A stretch of 61,052 nucleotides of DNA from Peptoniphilus timonensis JC401 (GCF_000312025.1 NZ_HE978595.1:227791-288842); one strand, 5' to 3'. Shown: positions 18,718 through 28,061, numbered from the stretch's first letter. The notes: a model not told the origin generated them from the letters alone. Numbers and translations are program-made.

Positions 18718-19461
18718 TTGGATATTAAGTTAGAAAAAATGAAGAATGCAAAAATTAATAGAACTTTTATAAAAGATGTGGTTTATGAAAAATTATCTAA
18801 TTGGATAATTACTGGATATCTAGAGCCAGAAACCAAAATAAATATAAACGAGATCTCACAACACTTGGGTACAAGCAGAACCCCAGTAAGAGAAGCTTTG
18901 CTGAGATTAGAAAATGAAGGTCTAATTTTATCAAAAGCAAATAGATGGACAATAGTAGCACCTATAGACCTAGAGTCTTCCCTTTACACTTATTCTGTTG
19001 TTGCTAGCTTAGAAATGTTAGCCCTTGAACAAGCTTTTGAGAAAGTTGACGATTATTTTATCAAAGACTTAGAGAAAATAAACTCTAAACTAGATACTGC
19101 ATTCAAAAACGCTGATACGATGGAGCTATTGAACCACGATAATGAATTTCATGATAAAATTATATACTTGTCTGGAAATCCAGAAATTCCACCTATAATT
19201 CATCCTTTAAAGAAGAAGATTCAACGTGTTGAACTTTCTTTTTTCAAAGATAACGATGGTAAACAGAATACTTATAGCGAGCACATTAAAATAATAGAAG
19301 CCATGAAAGACAAGAATCTTAACTTAGCAAAAGAATATCTGAAGAAAAATTGGTATAACTCTATAAACTTAGTTAAGGAAAAAACAATAACTAAAAAAAT
19401 TCTTTATAAATATATAGAAGCGCATCCTTTTAATAAGATGCACTTCTTTTTCATTATTTAA
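18718..19461 (+). CDS. GntR family (FadR/FCD-type) transcriptional regulator
   Basis: About 247 aa. The N-terminal winged helix (about residues 12-75) contains the GntR signature INEISQHLGTSRTPVREALLRLENEGL. The C-terminal all-helical FCD effector domain shows HDNEFHDKIIYLSGN and YSEHIKIIEAMKDKN. It is divergent from the dpaL operon, so probably its ligand-responsive regulator (inference). Best start is TTG 18718, with GAGG 8 nt upstream; TTG 18712 is too close to it. The last codons run into the terminator at 19417-19446. One extra A near 19376-19386 would instead end the protein at KEKNNN, so the written C-terminus may be a sequencing artefact. Confidence 0.87.
   Translation: MDIKLEKMKNAKINRTFIKDVVYEKLSNWIITGYLEPETKININEISQHLGTSRTPVREALLRLENEGLILSKANRWTIVAPIDLESSLYTYSVVASLEMLALEQAFEKVDDYFIKDLEKINSKLDTAFKNADTMELLNHDNEFHDKIIYLSGNPEIPPIIHPLKKKIQRVELSFFKDNDGKQNTYSEHIKIIEAMKDKNLNLAKEYLKKNWYNSINLVKEKTITKKILYKYIEAHPFNKMHFFFII
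19417..19446 (+). terminator. Terminator of the gntR gene
   Basis: Stem GAAGCGCATC/GATGCACTTC (one mismatch) followed by T5. It overlaps the annotated 3' end of the gntR frame. Confidence 0.7.
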
Positions 19462-20791
19462 TATTTTATTTTTTTAATTACATCTATAATATCACCATAT
19501 CTATCTTCTACATTTGCTACAATTTCATCAGTTGTCTCTATGCCACTTGGTTTACCTGTAATCTTGTATGCAATATCTCTAAGTTCTTCTATGGTTTTTA
19601 AATCTAAAGAAGATTTTTCTAAGTTATTCTTTAAAAATTCATAGTTTTTATGTTTCGGATTTAATGCTATTCCTGCTTCAGTAACTACAACAGCTATATC
19701 TTTTCCTGGAGTACATTTTGTAAATACTTTATCTACAACACTAGGAGTTCTTTTTCTATTAATTGGTATTGCAATTATTGAGAGGTCAACCCCTGCTGCA
19801 ACATCAGGACCTCCACCAATTCCGCTTAGCATCTTTCCATTAGATCCAACAAGTAGATTAACATTAAAATCAGTATCCACTTCTAAAGCACCTAATATAC
19901 CAACATTAACCATGTTTCAGAGCAACCCTTTAAGTTTGGATTTGCATACTTCCCACTATCTATTTCAATCATTCTTTGATTTTCAAATAGAACCTTAGCA
20001 GAATTCGCATCAAAAGATTGTACAGCCAAAACGTTTTGAATTAGGCCTTCTTCTAGCATCTCAGATATATAGGTTGTCACTCCGCCCAATGCAAAGGAAG
20101 CTTTAATCCCTTCTTTTTCCATCTCTTTTCTTAGAAAATCAGTACAAGCTATGGCAATAGCTCCTGCTCCTGTTTGGAATGAGAAACCTTCTTTAAAATA
20201 TCCTGAGTATTTTATAACATCTATTACTTGCCTTGATATCTCTAAGTCTAATGGTCTATTGCTTATTCTTGCTGCTCCCACACCTATTTTAGATGCGTCG
20301 CCAATTTCATCTACAACAACATAATCAACATTATCTTGTGTAACTGACCATTTTTCACAAGGGTATGGAACTAGATTGTCTGTAATAACAATGGATTTTG
20401 TTGCATATTGCACATCTATCATTGGGTAACTTAGCGTTCCGCAAACATTTTTGCCATAAGCTCCAGTTGCATTTCCAAATTCATCCTCAGAAGACGCACC
20501 TACAAAAGCAACATCAATTTTTACTCCGTCAGGTCTTAGGGTTTCTCCATGGAAGTGGATTAGTTCATCTTCAGCCAAAGTGTACTTTTCTATGCCCTTA
20601 AGACCCCAGAAGAAGTCGTAGTGCCACCAGAATCTTCTAAACTCTCCATCAGAAATAATTTTTAGGCCAGCTTCCTTTTGCTTTTTCACAAGCTTTTCTT
20701 TTTCTCTGTCTTCAACTTCCCTAAGTTCTTCTTCTGAAATTTCCCCCTTAGAAAACTTTTCTCTTGCAATTTTTAAATCTCTTGGTCTCAA
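19458..20791 (-). pseudogene. Chimera: MetE-like (YxjG) N-terminus fused to citrate lyase alpha (CitF) C-terminus, frameshifted
   Basis: Residues 1 to about 90 (LKIISDGEFRRFWWHYDFFW, then GLKGIEKYT) match the cobalamin-independent methionine synthase-like YxjG family. The frame is open upstream through VGSFLRP, that family's N-terminal motif. From about residue 91 (near 20515-20525) it becomes citrate lyase alpha: IDVAFVGASSEDEFGNATG, ITDNLVPYPCEKWSV, FQTGAGAIAIA. It ends with GALEVDTDFNVNLLVGSNG and VVVTEAGIALNP. The first half of CitF is missing, including the conserved HHHxRxGD region. One base is also lacking at 19915-19917, splitting the frame. No ATG follows the AAGGAG at about 20847; the frame's only start is TTG 20791. 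citD and citE are absent. Probably non-functional, formed by deletion or misassembly. Confidence 0.8.
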
Positions 20792-20872
20792 AAAAGATCC
20801 TACTAGGTCGACCTTACTTGCTACTAAAATTTTGTAATTTTCTCCTTTTTTTAATCCATTTTGAGAATGTAT

Positions 20873-21122
20873 AAAAAAAGTCCTTACTGTTTAAAAAACA
20901 ATAAGGACGAATAATTTCCGCGTTACCACCTATTTTGCATAAATGAATGCCACTCTCAAGTACCAACATACTCTATCTCTATAACGGGAGCTCCCGGAAA
21001 AGTCTAATATCGACTAATCCCATCAGAGGCCATGTTCACCCAAATCTTCCTTTGACCCTCTCAGCAAAACGGGTTTCTCTGTAAAATTCCAAGTTGGATT
21101 ACTCTTCTCTTCAAATGGTTTA
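20873..21122 (-). ncRNA. T-box leader with a methionine (AUG) specifier
   Basis: Minus-strand RNA of about 250 nt. Stem I has the AGAGA element. The specifier-loop sequence GUGAAC-AUG-GCCUCUG puts AUG at 21031-21033. The T-box AGGUGGUAACGCGG is at 20918-20931, with UGGU to pair a tRNA 3' end having A73. Terminator stem GUCCUUA/UAAGGAC (20880-20908) is followed by U7. It lies directly upstream of the MetE-like/CitF chimera, so the original target was a methionine synthesis gene. Uncharged tRNA-Met would antiterminate. Confidence 0.92.
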
Positions 21123-21133
21123 AATTTTTTATT

Positions 21134-21162
21134 ATACTAACACTCTCAACTATTTGTGTCAA
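21134..21162 (-). promoter_or_regulatory. Promoter of the T-box leader
   Basis: Minus-strand -35 TTGACA (21157-21162), 17-nt spacer, -10 TAGTAT (21134-21139). An overlapping TATAAT is offset by 3 nt. Confidence 0.65.
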
Positions 21163-21170
21163 GGATATTT

Positions 21171-21575
21171 TTAATTTAATTTTTTTATAAGTTCATCGAC
21201 TCTATCTCTTAAATCAAATAGATTTTCTCTAATTTCCTTAATTTCTCTATTTACACGAAGATCAGTAAAGATATTATCAAAAACTATATCCACGAAAAAA
21301 TCATAAGTTGAGTCTGGAATTTCTTCGTCTAAATTAATTCTTATGTCATATAATTCTTTTTTTGCCCTTTCTAATTTTTCCCTTATAATTTCTAGACTTC
21401 TGTTTATGTCTTTTATTTTCCCTCTTTTTATAAGACCAATTATTCCAGAGTCAGCAAAGATGTCTGCTATACCCCACCTAGATGCAGATTCCGTCATCTT
21501 TATGGTCTTGTCTATTTCGTTTTTAAGATCAATTAGGGCTTCTTTAGCTTCTCTTAATTCTTTTTCTTCTGACAT
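21171..21575 (-). CDS. Coiled-coil hypothetical protein
   Basis: 134 aa, not recognised with confidence. Two heptad-rich, charged helical stretches (about 3-30 and 105-134, ending RDRVDELIKKLN) flank a Gly-containing segment (SRWGIADIFADSGIIGLIKR) that could be amphipathic or membrane-associated. No signal peptide. It starts 19 bp after the antiporter gene and is likely cotranscribed with it. Its 3' end abuts the T-box promoter. Confidence 0.65.
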   Translation of the reverse strand: MSEEKELREAKEALIDLKNEIDKTIKMTESASRWGIADIFADSGIIGLIKRGKIKDINRSLEIIREKLERAKKELYDIRINLDEEIPDSTYDFFVDIVFDNIFTDLRVNREIKEIRENLFDLRDRVDELIKKLN

Positions 21576-21593
21576 AATTTCCTCCGTTTCAAA

Positions 21594-23195
21594 TTAGTCT
21601 GGGTCCTTGATTTCATTTATTTCCCTAGATATAATTGCTCTATCTCCTAAATTTAATAGGGTTTCTCCTCTTGGAACAATTATATCTCCATTGGGTCTTT
21701 GAACCATAATTATAAGTTCATCTTTTCCTATGTGAAGATCTTTTACCCTTTTTCCTGCCCACTTATGACTATCAGAAATTTTTATCTCAAGTAAATCTTC
21801 TCCTGTGTAATCGAAATAAGTTTCTCCTCCCAAAACTAAAATGTCTCCATCTCTTAAATATGTGTTACCTCTTGGGACAATACTGGTATTATCTCTTTCT
21901 ATTTTTGCAATAATTAGATTAAAGGCAAGTTCAATATCTGATATTTGTTTATTTACCCAAGGAGATAATTTCGTAACACGAGTTCTTATAAAGCCTATAT
22001 CTGTTTTATCTGAGTAATAATTAAAGGTCCTTAAAATTGTGTCATCTGGATCGTACATGTCAACTTTTTTTGTAATAAAGGGAAGGGCTGTTCCCTGGAT
22101 TAAAAGTGAAAAGATACAAATTACAAAAACTATGTGAAAAATATCTATGGATAATTTTATTCCGCTATTTATAACCATAATCGCAAAGGCAATAGCAGCT
22201 GCCCCTCTTAGTCCTGCAAAAGAAATTATAGCTAGCTGGTTTTTCTTCATTTTAAAGGGCGCCATTAGTCCAAAAACTGCTAGTGGTCTTGCAATAAAGA
22301 GCATAAAAATCGCTATTATAAAACCTATTGGCAGGGCCTTAATTATCATGTGAATATCTGATAAAAGTCCTAATAAGAAAAACATGGCAATTTGAAAAAT
22401 GGACGACAAGCCATCATAAAAGAAAACTACATCTCTTTTTTTCTTGAATTCGTGGTTTCCTATATAAATTCCCAAGACATAAAGGGCTAAAAATCCATTT
22501 CCTCCAAAGATTTGTGTAACTGCATAAGTTCCTATCATCATAGTTGCCAAAAATACTGAGAAGAATCCATCTTCGTCAAGGGATAATTTTTCTATAATTT
22601 TTATAAAAATATATCCCAGCAAAAATCCGCCAGCTAAGCCTATTAAAACTTGCTGCAAAATAATAATGGGTATTGACACACTATAGCCTGACAAAATTGA
22701 AAAAATTACATAGGCCATTGTATAAGCTGTGGGGTCATTGGATCCACTTTCTATTTCAAGTAGAGATGCCGTCTTGTATTTTAAGTTTAAGTTTTTTGAT
22801 ACAAGTATATTTGATACAGAAGCGTAATCAGTTGATGCTACAACTGATCCAAGGAGCATGGATTCTAAAAAATCAAATTTCAAAATATAATGACAAAATA
22901 GTCCTGTTATAATTGCTGTTGCAAAAACTCCAAGGCTTGCAAGAATTATGGATTCCTTTGCCCTTTCACGACCCATATTCCAGTTAGTTCCAAATCCACC
23001 GTAAAAAATTATTATCATAAGTGCTATTGTGGCAATATTTTCTGCAATTTTAAAATTATTAAAATCATATCCCAAGGCAGAAAAAATAACACCCAGAGCC
23101 AAGAACAAAAGTAGGGCAGGAAGACCGGACTTGTTAGATATTTTTGTAGCAATCATTGCCAGCAAAAGAATTACTGTTATAAGTAATAGATTCAT
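21594..23195 (-). CDS. K+/H+ antiporter with RCK_C domains (NhaP2/CvrA type)
   Basis: 533 aa. Residues 1 to about 385 are hydrophobic with 12-13 helices of the cation:proton antiporter fold, including SVVASTDYASV and the conserved acidic ESGSNDPTAYTM. The C-terminal part (about 400-530) is cytosolic and contains TrkA-C-like segments (PRGNTYLRDGDILVLGG, IIVPRGETLLNLGDRAII), typical of K+/H+ antiporters gated by nucleotides such as c-di-AMP in relatives (family knowledge). It exports K+ in exchange for H+. It leads a two-gene unit with the coiled-coil protein. Confidence 0.88.
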   Translation of the reverse strand: MNLLLITVILLLAMIATKISNKSGLPALLLFLALGVIFSALGYDFNNFKIAENIATIALMIIIFYGGFGTNWNMGRERAKESIILASLGVFATAIITGLFCHYILKFDFLESMLLGSVVASTDYASVSNILVSKNLNLKYKTASLLEIESGSNDPTAYTMAYVIFSILSGYSVSIPIIILQQVLIGLAGGFLLGYIFIKIIEKLSLDEDGFFSVFLATMMIGTYAVTQIFGGNGFLALYVLGIYIGNHEFKKKRDVVFFYDGLSSIFQIAMFFLLGLLSDIHMIIKALPIGFIIAIFMLFIARPLAVFGLMAPFKMKKNQLAIISFAGLRGAAAIAFAIMVINSGIKLSIDIFHIVFVICIFSLLIQGTALPFITKKVDMYDPDDTILRTFNYYSDKTDIGFIRTRVTKLSPWVNKQISDIELAFNLIIAKIERDNTSIVPRGNTYLRDGDILVLGGETYFDYTGEDLLEIKISDSHKWAGKRVKDLHIGKDELIIMVQRPNGDIIVPRGETLLNLGDRAIISREINEIKDPD

Positions 23196-23236
23196 AAATT
23201 CTCCTCTTTCTAATTATAAAATCTATTTTTAAAAAA

Positions 23237-23258
23237 GGAACTGCCAAAAGACAGTCCC
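23237..23258 (-). terminator. Terminator after the small membrane protein gene
   Basis: Minus-strand stem GGGACTGTC/GGCAGTTCC with a TTTT loop and T6 tail. It ends the gnat-dnaD-dnaI-aminotransferase operon. Confidence 0.75.
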
Positions 23259-23319
23259 TAGCTATAATGTGATTATACCACATCTATTATATTAAAGTGT
23301 AAAATCATCTCTATATGTT

Positions 23320-23601
23320 TTAAATCTTATTAGCGGATTTAAAAATATAAAATAAAACTCCTGTTAGTGCATAAAAAGCAATTAGACTAAAGAAAAGTCT
23401 TTTATTCTTGCTGATAATTGCCATAATTAGAGTTAAGACAATTATAACAAGTGCTAGGACAATTTGAAGAGTCCTAAGACTTTGATTTATTGCTCCCTCA
23501 CTTGTCCTTATATATTGATTTGCAAGGACAGATATCATTATAAGAGTTACCAGAAAAATTATTGTTTTTTCTAAAATCTTTAAAATCTTATCTTTCTTCA
23601 T
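23320..23601 (-). CDS. Small three-helix membrane protein
   Basis: 93 aa, unrecognised. Three predicted transmembrane segments at about 11-28, 44-64 and 69-86, with Lys-rich ends (MKKDKILK; ISKNKRL). It overlaps the aminotransferase stop by 14 bp, so coupling is likely. Nothing in the sequence gives a function. Confidence 0.65.
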   Translation of the reverse strand: MKKDKILKILEKTIIFLVTLIMISVLANQYIRTSEGAINQSLRTLQIVLALVIIVLTLIMAIISKNKRLFFSLIAFYALTGVLFYIFKSANKI

Positions 23602-24790
23602 TTTCCCTCACATAGGCTTCTATACCTTCTCTTAAAATTCTCATACTCTTTCTAAGATCATCAACATTTAGGACAAAGGCAAGTCTTACCATTTGCTTTC
23701 CATCTTCCTTATTTTTGAAAAATCCTGCAGCTGGAGCAAACATTAGACTTTCTCCATCAATATCAAAGTTTTCTATTAGCCAAACTGCAAACTTTTCTGT
23801 ATCATCAACTGGAAGTTTAGGCATTACATAAAATGCTCCCTTTGGTTTTTCCACTGTTACGCCAGGAATGCTAATTAATTCTTCATAGATGACATCACGT
23901 CTTTTTTGATATTCTTTATTTACTTCTTCAAAGTAGGATTTATCAATACCATATAATTTTGCTGCAGCCATTTGTTCAAGAGTTGGCGCTGCAAGTCTAC
24001 AGTTGCAAAGTTTATTTATTGCATCTTTAAATTCTTCATTCTTTGATGCAATTGATCCAATTCTTGCCCCACAAGCACCAAATCTCTTTGATATGGAATC
24101 AATTAAAATTAAATTTTCTTCTATTCCTTCTACTTCTCCAAAGGATTTATAAGTATTTCCATCGTATACAAACTCCCTATAAACTTCATCTGCAACAATA
24201 AATAATTCATGTCTTTTTGCTACATCAACAATTCTTAGGATTTCTTCTTCAGAATAAAGAGCTCCAGTTGGATTAGTTGGGTTTGAAAGAAGAATAGCAA
24301 CAGTTTTATCAGTAATATTTTTTTCGATTTCTTCAACTTCTGGAAGGGCAAAACCCTTTTTAGGATCAGTCTTAAAAGCTTGAAGTTCAACTTCTAATTG
24401 TTCAAAGACTGTCATATAATTTGTGTAAAAAGGATCAGTTGTCAAAACTTCGTCCCCTGCATCACAAATTGATTGGAAGGTAAATAATAAAGCCTCGCTG
24501 GCACCATTTGTGATGTAAATATCCTTAGCATCAAATTTTATATTTCTATTTTTATAATAATTTGCAGTAGCTTCCCTGAGTTCTACTAGACCTTGAGCGT
24601 GAGCATAAGGAAGTGGTCCCTTTTCTAAATTTTTAAAAGTGTCATAATAAACATCTGGCACATCAATATCTGGTGCTCCAATATTTAGAGCATAAAGCTT
24701 TTTGCCTTCAGCTTTTGCCTTATCTGCATATGGTGTAAGCTTCCTAACTGCTGAATATTCTACTTTTTGAATTCTATTTGATAATTTCAT
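23588..24790 (-). CDS. Class I PLP-dependent aminotransferase (aspartate/aromatic type)
   Basis: About 400 aa of fold type I. Visible are NIGAPDIDVP (substrate arm), YITNGASEALL, LLSNPTNPTGALYS (the Asn contacting PLP), FIVADEVYREFVYDG (Asp to the pyridine nitrogen), SISKRFGACGARIG (Schiff-base Lys) and RLAFV near the C-terminus. It transfers amino groups between an amino acid and a 2-oxo acid. Specificity is not readable. The correct start is ATG 24790, with GGGAG 5 nt upstream; the frame to 24826 overlaps dnaI and lacks an RBS. Confidence 0.88.
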   Translation of the reverse strand: MKLSNRIQKVEYSAVRKLTPYADKAKAEGKKLYALNIGAPDIDVPDVYYDTFKNLEKGPLPYAHAQGLVELREATANYYKNRNIKFDAKDIYITNGASEALLFTFQSICDAGDEVLTTDPFYTNYMTVFEQLEVELQAFKTDPKKGFALPEVEEIEKNITDKTVAILLSNPTNPTGALYSEEEILRIVDVAKRHELFIVADEVYREFVYDGNTYKSFGEVEGIEENLILIDSISKRFGACGARIGSIASKNEEFKDAINKLCNCRLAAPTLEQMAAAKLYGIDKSYFEEVNKEYQKRRDVIYEELISIPGVTVEKPKGAFYVMPKLPVDDTEKFAVWLIENFDIDGESLMFAPAAGFFKNKEDGKQMVRLAFVLNVDDLRKSMRILREGIEAYVRENEER

Positions 24791-24816
24791 TTTTTCTCCC
24801 TTCAATCTGTCTATAG

Positions 24817-25773
24817 CTATTGCCATCTTAAATCTGGTCCAAAAAATTTAATTGGAACGAATTTTTGAAAAACTCGTGAAAAAACTCTGTCAGTATAAGT
24901 TTCCGACAATTCTTTTGGCGATAAATTTGTGGAAATAAGAGTTTTTTTGCCTCGCAAAAGTCTTGTATTTATGATATTAAAAATCTCTGAAGTTGTAAAA
25001 GAATTTACAAATTCAATTCCAAGATCATCAACTATTAAAAGATCTGCCTCAAAATAGAGATTGTACTTGTCATCTTCTATGTTTTTAAATTTTCTGTCTT
25101 CTATTGTCTTTAAAATTTCATAGGCTGTCTGATAAATCACTATTACATCGCTTTTAATAAGTTCAGCTGCAATACAATTTAATAAAAAAGTCTTGCCCTG
25201 ACCTGTGGGACCCCAAAGCAAAAGATTTAAATCATTTTTTTCATGAAAATCCCTAATATATTTTTTGGAAATTGCCAAGATATTTGTCATATTCTCTCTA
25301 GGAGACATTTGATACTTTTCATAAACTTTTTCTGAAAAAATATTTAAATCAAACTTGTCAAAATTTTCCCTATCAAGCATATAAGAAATTGAAGACATGT
25401 CATATAATTCTGAGACAATTAATTTCTTTAAACAGTGGCATTTTTCATCATCTTGATTTATACCTGTGTCATGACAGTCCTTACAAGTGTAAATTTCTTC
25501 AAGATAGTCTCTAGGATATCCGCTTTTCTCTAAATAGTCCATCTTATTTATCTTTAAATTATAAATTTTTTCTGAAGCTTCAAGTGACTTATCTGAATTT
25601 GGGTTTTTTATTTGATTAATCGATTCTCTTAGGGCAATATCTCTTATTAAAGCATCAATTTGCCTTATTTCAGGAATCTTTTTATAGACTTCTTCCAACC
25701 TTTTTTCATGGGTTTCAGTATTCTTTCTCCTCAAATTCTCATAATAATTACTTATCTTGGCTGTCAGTTCCAT
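24817..25773 (-). CDS. dnaI: DnaI/DnaC-like helicase loader ATPase
   Basis: About 318 aa. An N-terminal helicase-binding region (1-90) leads to a zinc-binding Cys cluster (CKDC...CHC), as in Bacillus DnaI. An AAA+ domain follows with Walker A LLLWGPTGQGKTFLLN, Walker B DLLIVDDLGIEF, sensor TLISTNLSPKEL and the arginine finger region DRVFSRVFQKF. It loads DnaB helicase at origins and restart sites. ATG 25773 (AGGTG 6 nt upstream) overlaps the dnaD-like gene end. The pairing with dnaD is a common Firmicutes arrangement. Confidence 0.88.
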   Translation of the reverse strand: MELTAKISNYYENLRRKNTETHEKRLEEVYKKIPEIRQIDALIRDIALRESINQIKNPNSDKSLEASEKIYNLKINKMDYLEKSGYPRDYLEEIYTCKDCHDTGINQDDEKCHCLKKLIVSELYDMSSISYMLDRENFDKFDLNIFSEKVYEKYQMSPRENMTNILAISKKYIRDFHEKNDLNLLLWGPTGQGKTFLLNCIAAELIKSDVIVIYQTAYEILKTIEDRKFKNIEDDKYNLYFEADLLIVDDLGIEFVNSFTTSEIFNIINTRLLRGKKTLISTNLSPKELSETYTDRVFSRVFQKFVPIKFFGPDLRWQ

Positions 25774-26761
25774 AATCAACACCTAGCTTTTTAAAGCCCT
25801 CTCTTTGTTTTCTCATAGCAACATCAAAGAGGTCATCTTCTGAATAATTGTCTGTGATTTGCTTGAAATTGTGAAAAGCTGTTGGCTTTCTCTTCTTTTT
25901 CTTTTGATCCTTCTCCTCAATTTCTTCCACAGAAGTAATATTCAAATCCTTCCATTTCATGAGGATGGCATCAACATAATTTACATTTGGTTTAGAAATT
26001 TTGGAAGTCCTCTTACAAGCTTCAAGGACTAAATCCTTGGAAAAATTAAATTCATCAAACCAAGAATTTATAATGTTAAAGTCAACTTGACTAAACTTCT
26101 TGTCTACTCCAATATACCTCATGATTTTTTCATATCTATAATATTTTACATCATGTTCAATATATGACTTTTCAACATCTTTCATGGTCCTTATATTATC
26201 TCTTGACCAGTTTCTCACAACTTTTTCCACATAAGAAATATTATAAATTCCCTTGATTTCTGTTGTGTAGAAAAAGGCCTCTTCTATTAAGTCTGCTGGC
26301 ATATTGTAAGCTGTTATCCAATTTATTATGTCGATTTTTTTCATTGGAGCTATGGGTTCTCTCATTAAAAACTCAGCTCTCGTAAGTAAATTTGCATAAG
26401 TTGGATTTGCCACAATATCAGAATATCCTCTGTCTTTTTTCTTTTCCTCTTCCTTTAAATTGTAGACATTTTTAATATAAAGTTCCTTCAAATTTACAAA
26501 CTTAACCTTGCCATCTTCTATTTCAACTATACCCATCTTTTTCCAGTAATCCCAAGCTCTTCTGACATCAGACTCAAGAATACCTAAATAATCAGCAATA
26601 TTTTCGTCACTAATATCACTTCTATTTTCTTTAGCAAACTTGTAGCCCAAGAGATAAACTTTTACAAATTCTCCATTAGCAGCAGGCATAAAGTCATTTA
26701 AAAAAATATTTTCAATGGAAGTTTCTCCAAGGTCGTATTTATTTTTCTCAAGTAAAAACAT
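25748..26761 (-). CDS. DnaD/DnaB-type replication initiation protein
   Basis: 337 aa. An N-terminal winged-helix DnaD-like domain (NDFMPAANGEFVKVYLLGYK, SDENIADYLGILESDVRRAW) is followed by DnaB_2/DnaD C-terminal repeats (ITAYNMPADLIEEAFFYTTE and, again, NSWFDEFNFSKDLVLEACKR, YVDAILMKWKD). It acts with DnaA, DnaI and helicase at oriC or in restart primosomes. It sits between an acetyltransferase gene (3 bp upstream) and dnaI (overlap). Confidence 0.88.
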   Translation of the reverse strand: MFLLEKNKYDLGETSIENIFLNDFMPAANGEFVKVYLLGYKFAKENRSDISDENIADYLGILESDVRRAWDYWKKMGIVEIEDGKVKFVNLKELYIKNVYNLKEEEKKKDRGYSDIVANPTYANLLTRAEFLMREPIAPMKKIDIINWITAYNMPADLIEEAFFYTTEIKGIYNISYVEKVVRNWSRDNIRTMKDVEKSYIEHDVKYYRYEKIMRYIGVDKKFSQVDFNIINSWFDEFNFSKDLVLEACKRTSKISKPNVNYVDAILMKWKDLNITSVEEIEEKDQKKKKRKPTAFHNFKQITDNYSEDDLFDVAMRKQREGFKKLGVDYGTDSQDK

Positions 26762-26764
26762 ATT

Positions 26765-27358
26765 TCACCAATCTCTTTCAAGGTCTAAGTCCATCCTTAT
26801 GGCATAATTAAAAGTTCTATTTAAAATAACTTTAAATGAAGACTTATTTTCATAAAAATCAGGATTTTTCTCATTATAATTTCCATTGGGAAACTTCATG
26901 AGAAACTTATTTTTCTCTTTAAAGCCAAGTTCTTTATAAACTTTTATTGCCCTTTTGTTGTAATCAGCTGCAAACAAAATTATCTTTTTAAAGCCTCTTT
27001 TCTTTAAGTAATTCAAAAAGAGCCTAAGTATCCTCTTTCCAATTCCCCTATTGATATAGTCTGGGTCAAGGACCACGCCAAGCTCTGCTTTTTTTAGGAT
27101 AGTATTTATATTTTTAAGAGACAAATAGCCAATGATTTTTTTGTCCATTTCTATTACAAAATATTCTGAAAAAGGCCTTCTTGTCTTCCACTTAAACCAT
27201 TCTATTATATCTTCTTCTGACTCTTCTATAAAATTATACTCCAAAAAAAGAGGTGATTTATGGCGTCCCCAATTTTTAAAAGTATAAACATCTCTCAAGT
27301 TCATCTTTCTAAAACTAAGACATGGATAATTTTCCATAAGAGCCTCCTTAGAATTCAT
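26765..27358 (-). CDS. GNAT family N-acetyltransferase
   Basis: 197 aa. The acetyl-CoA-binding motif A is visible as ELGVVLDPDYINRGIGKRIL (R/Q-x-x-G-x-G/A type), followed by a GFKKIILFAADYNKRAIKVY helix and the GFKEKNKF strand typical of RimI/RimJ-like enzymes. The substrate is unknown. It is the first gene of the dnaD-dnaI operon. The C-terminus (DLDLERDW) ends 3 bp before the dnaD-like start. Confidence 0.82.
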   Translation of the reverse strand: MNSKEALMENYPCLSFRKMNLRDVYTFKNWGRHKSPLFLEYNFIEESEEDIIEWFKWKTRRPFSEYFVIEMDKKIIGYLSLKNINTILKKAELGVVLDPDYINRGIGKRILRLFLNYLKKRGFKKIILFAADYNKRAIKVYKELGFKEKNKFLMKFPNGNYNEKNPDFYENKSSFKVILNRTFNYAIRMDLDLERDW

Positions 27359-27549
27359 TATATACTATTTTGACATGTCTATAAAGAACTATAAGTTTTT
27401 TTAAATTAAAGTGACTTTATATCTTTTTATTCAAAAAGAAATATTTTTATTTTTACATTGTTTAATTATATTTAATTTTTTTCTATTTATGTTAAAATAA
27501 AGTAAGGTTAATAAAAAAATTGTACAATTCGTAACAGGGGAGAATTTTT

Positions 27550-28032
27550 ATGAGAAAAAATGACAATTTAGATGAAATTGATATCGAGATACTAGAACTC
27601 TTGAGAAAAAATGGTCGCATGAGCCACGAAGATATTTCAAAAAAATTGAATCTTACAAGACCTGCTATTCATAGAAGAATATATAAGATGGAGGATGCTG
27701 GTTACATCAAGGGCTATAAAGTCCTAGTTGACTGGCAAAAAATCGGCTACAATGTGGACACTTATGTCTTAGCCAAGGTCAATACCAATGACTTTAAAGG
27801 ACTTATCTCAAAAATTATGGAGATAAAAGATGATAAATTTAAAATATTTGAATGTTATAGGGTTACAGGTGAGCACTGTATTATGCTCAGAATAAAAACT
27901 ATAAACACTTCAGATTTAACTAGATTTTATGATATGATTTTACAAATCGATGGAATACTTGATACAAAAACTCTTCTAATCCTTTATTCTGAAAAGGGAA
28001 ATGACGAAATCTTTACAAGAATTGAGGAATAG
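27550..28032 (+). CDS. Lrp/AsnC family transcriptional regulator
   Basis: 160 aa. An N-terminal HTH (LDEIDIEILELLRKNGRMSH, then EDISKKLNLTRPAIHRRIYK) is followed by a RAM ligand-binding domain (VDTYVLAKVNTND, CYRVTGEHCIMLRIKT). It is probably amino-acid responsive. Start ATG 27550, with an AGGGGAG RBS. It lies 30 bp before walR on the same strand, so it may be cotranscribed or read through into the wal operon. Confidence 0.87.
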   Translation: MRKNDNLDEIDIEILELLRKNGRMSHEDISKKLNLTRPAIHRRIYKMEDAGYIKGYKVLVDWQKIGYNVDTYVLAKVNTNDFKGLISKIMEIKDDKFKIFECYRVTGEHCIMLRIKTINTSDLTRFYDMILQIDGILDTKTLLILYSEKGNDEIFTRIEE

Positions 28033-28061
28033 TCAAAAGAGTTTACACAAAGGATGGTTTT

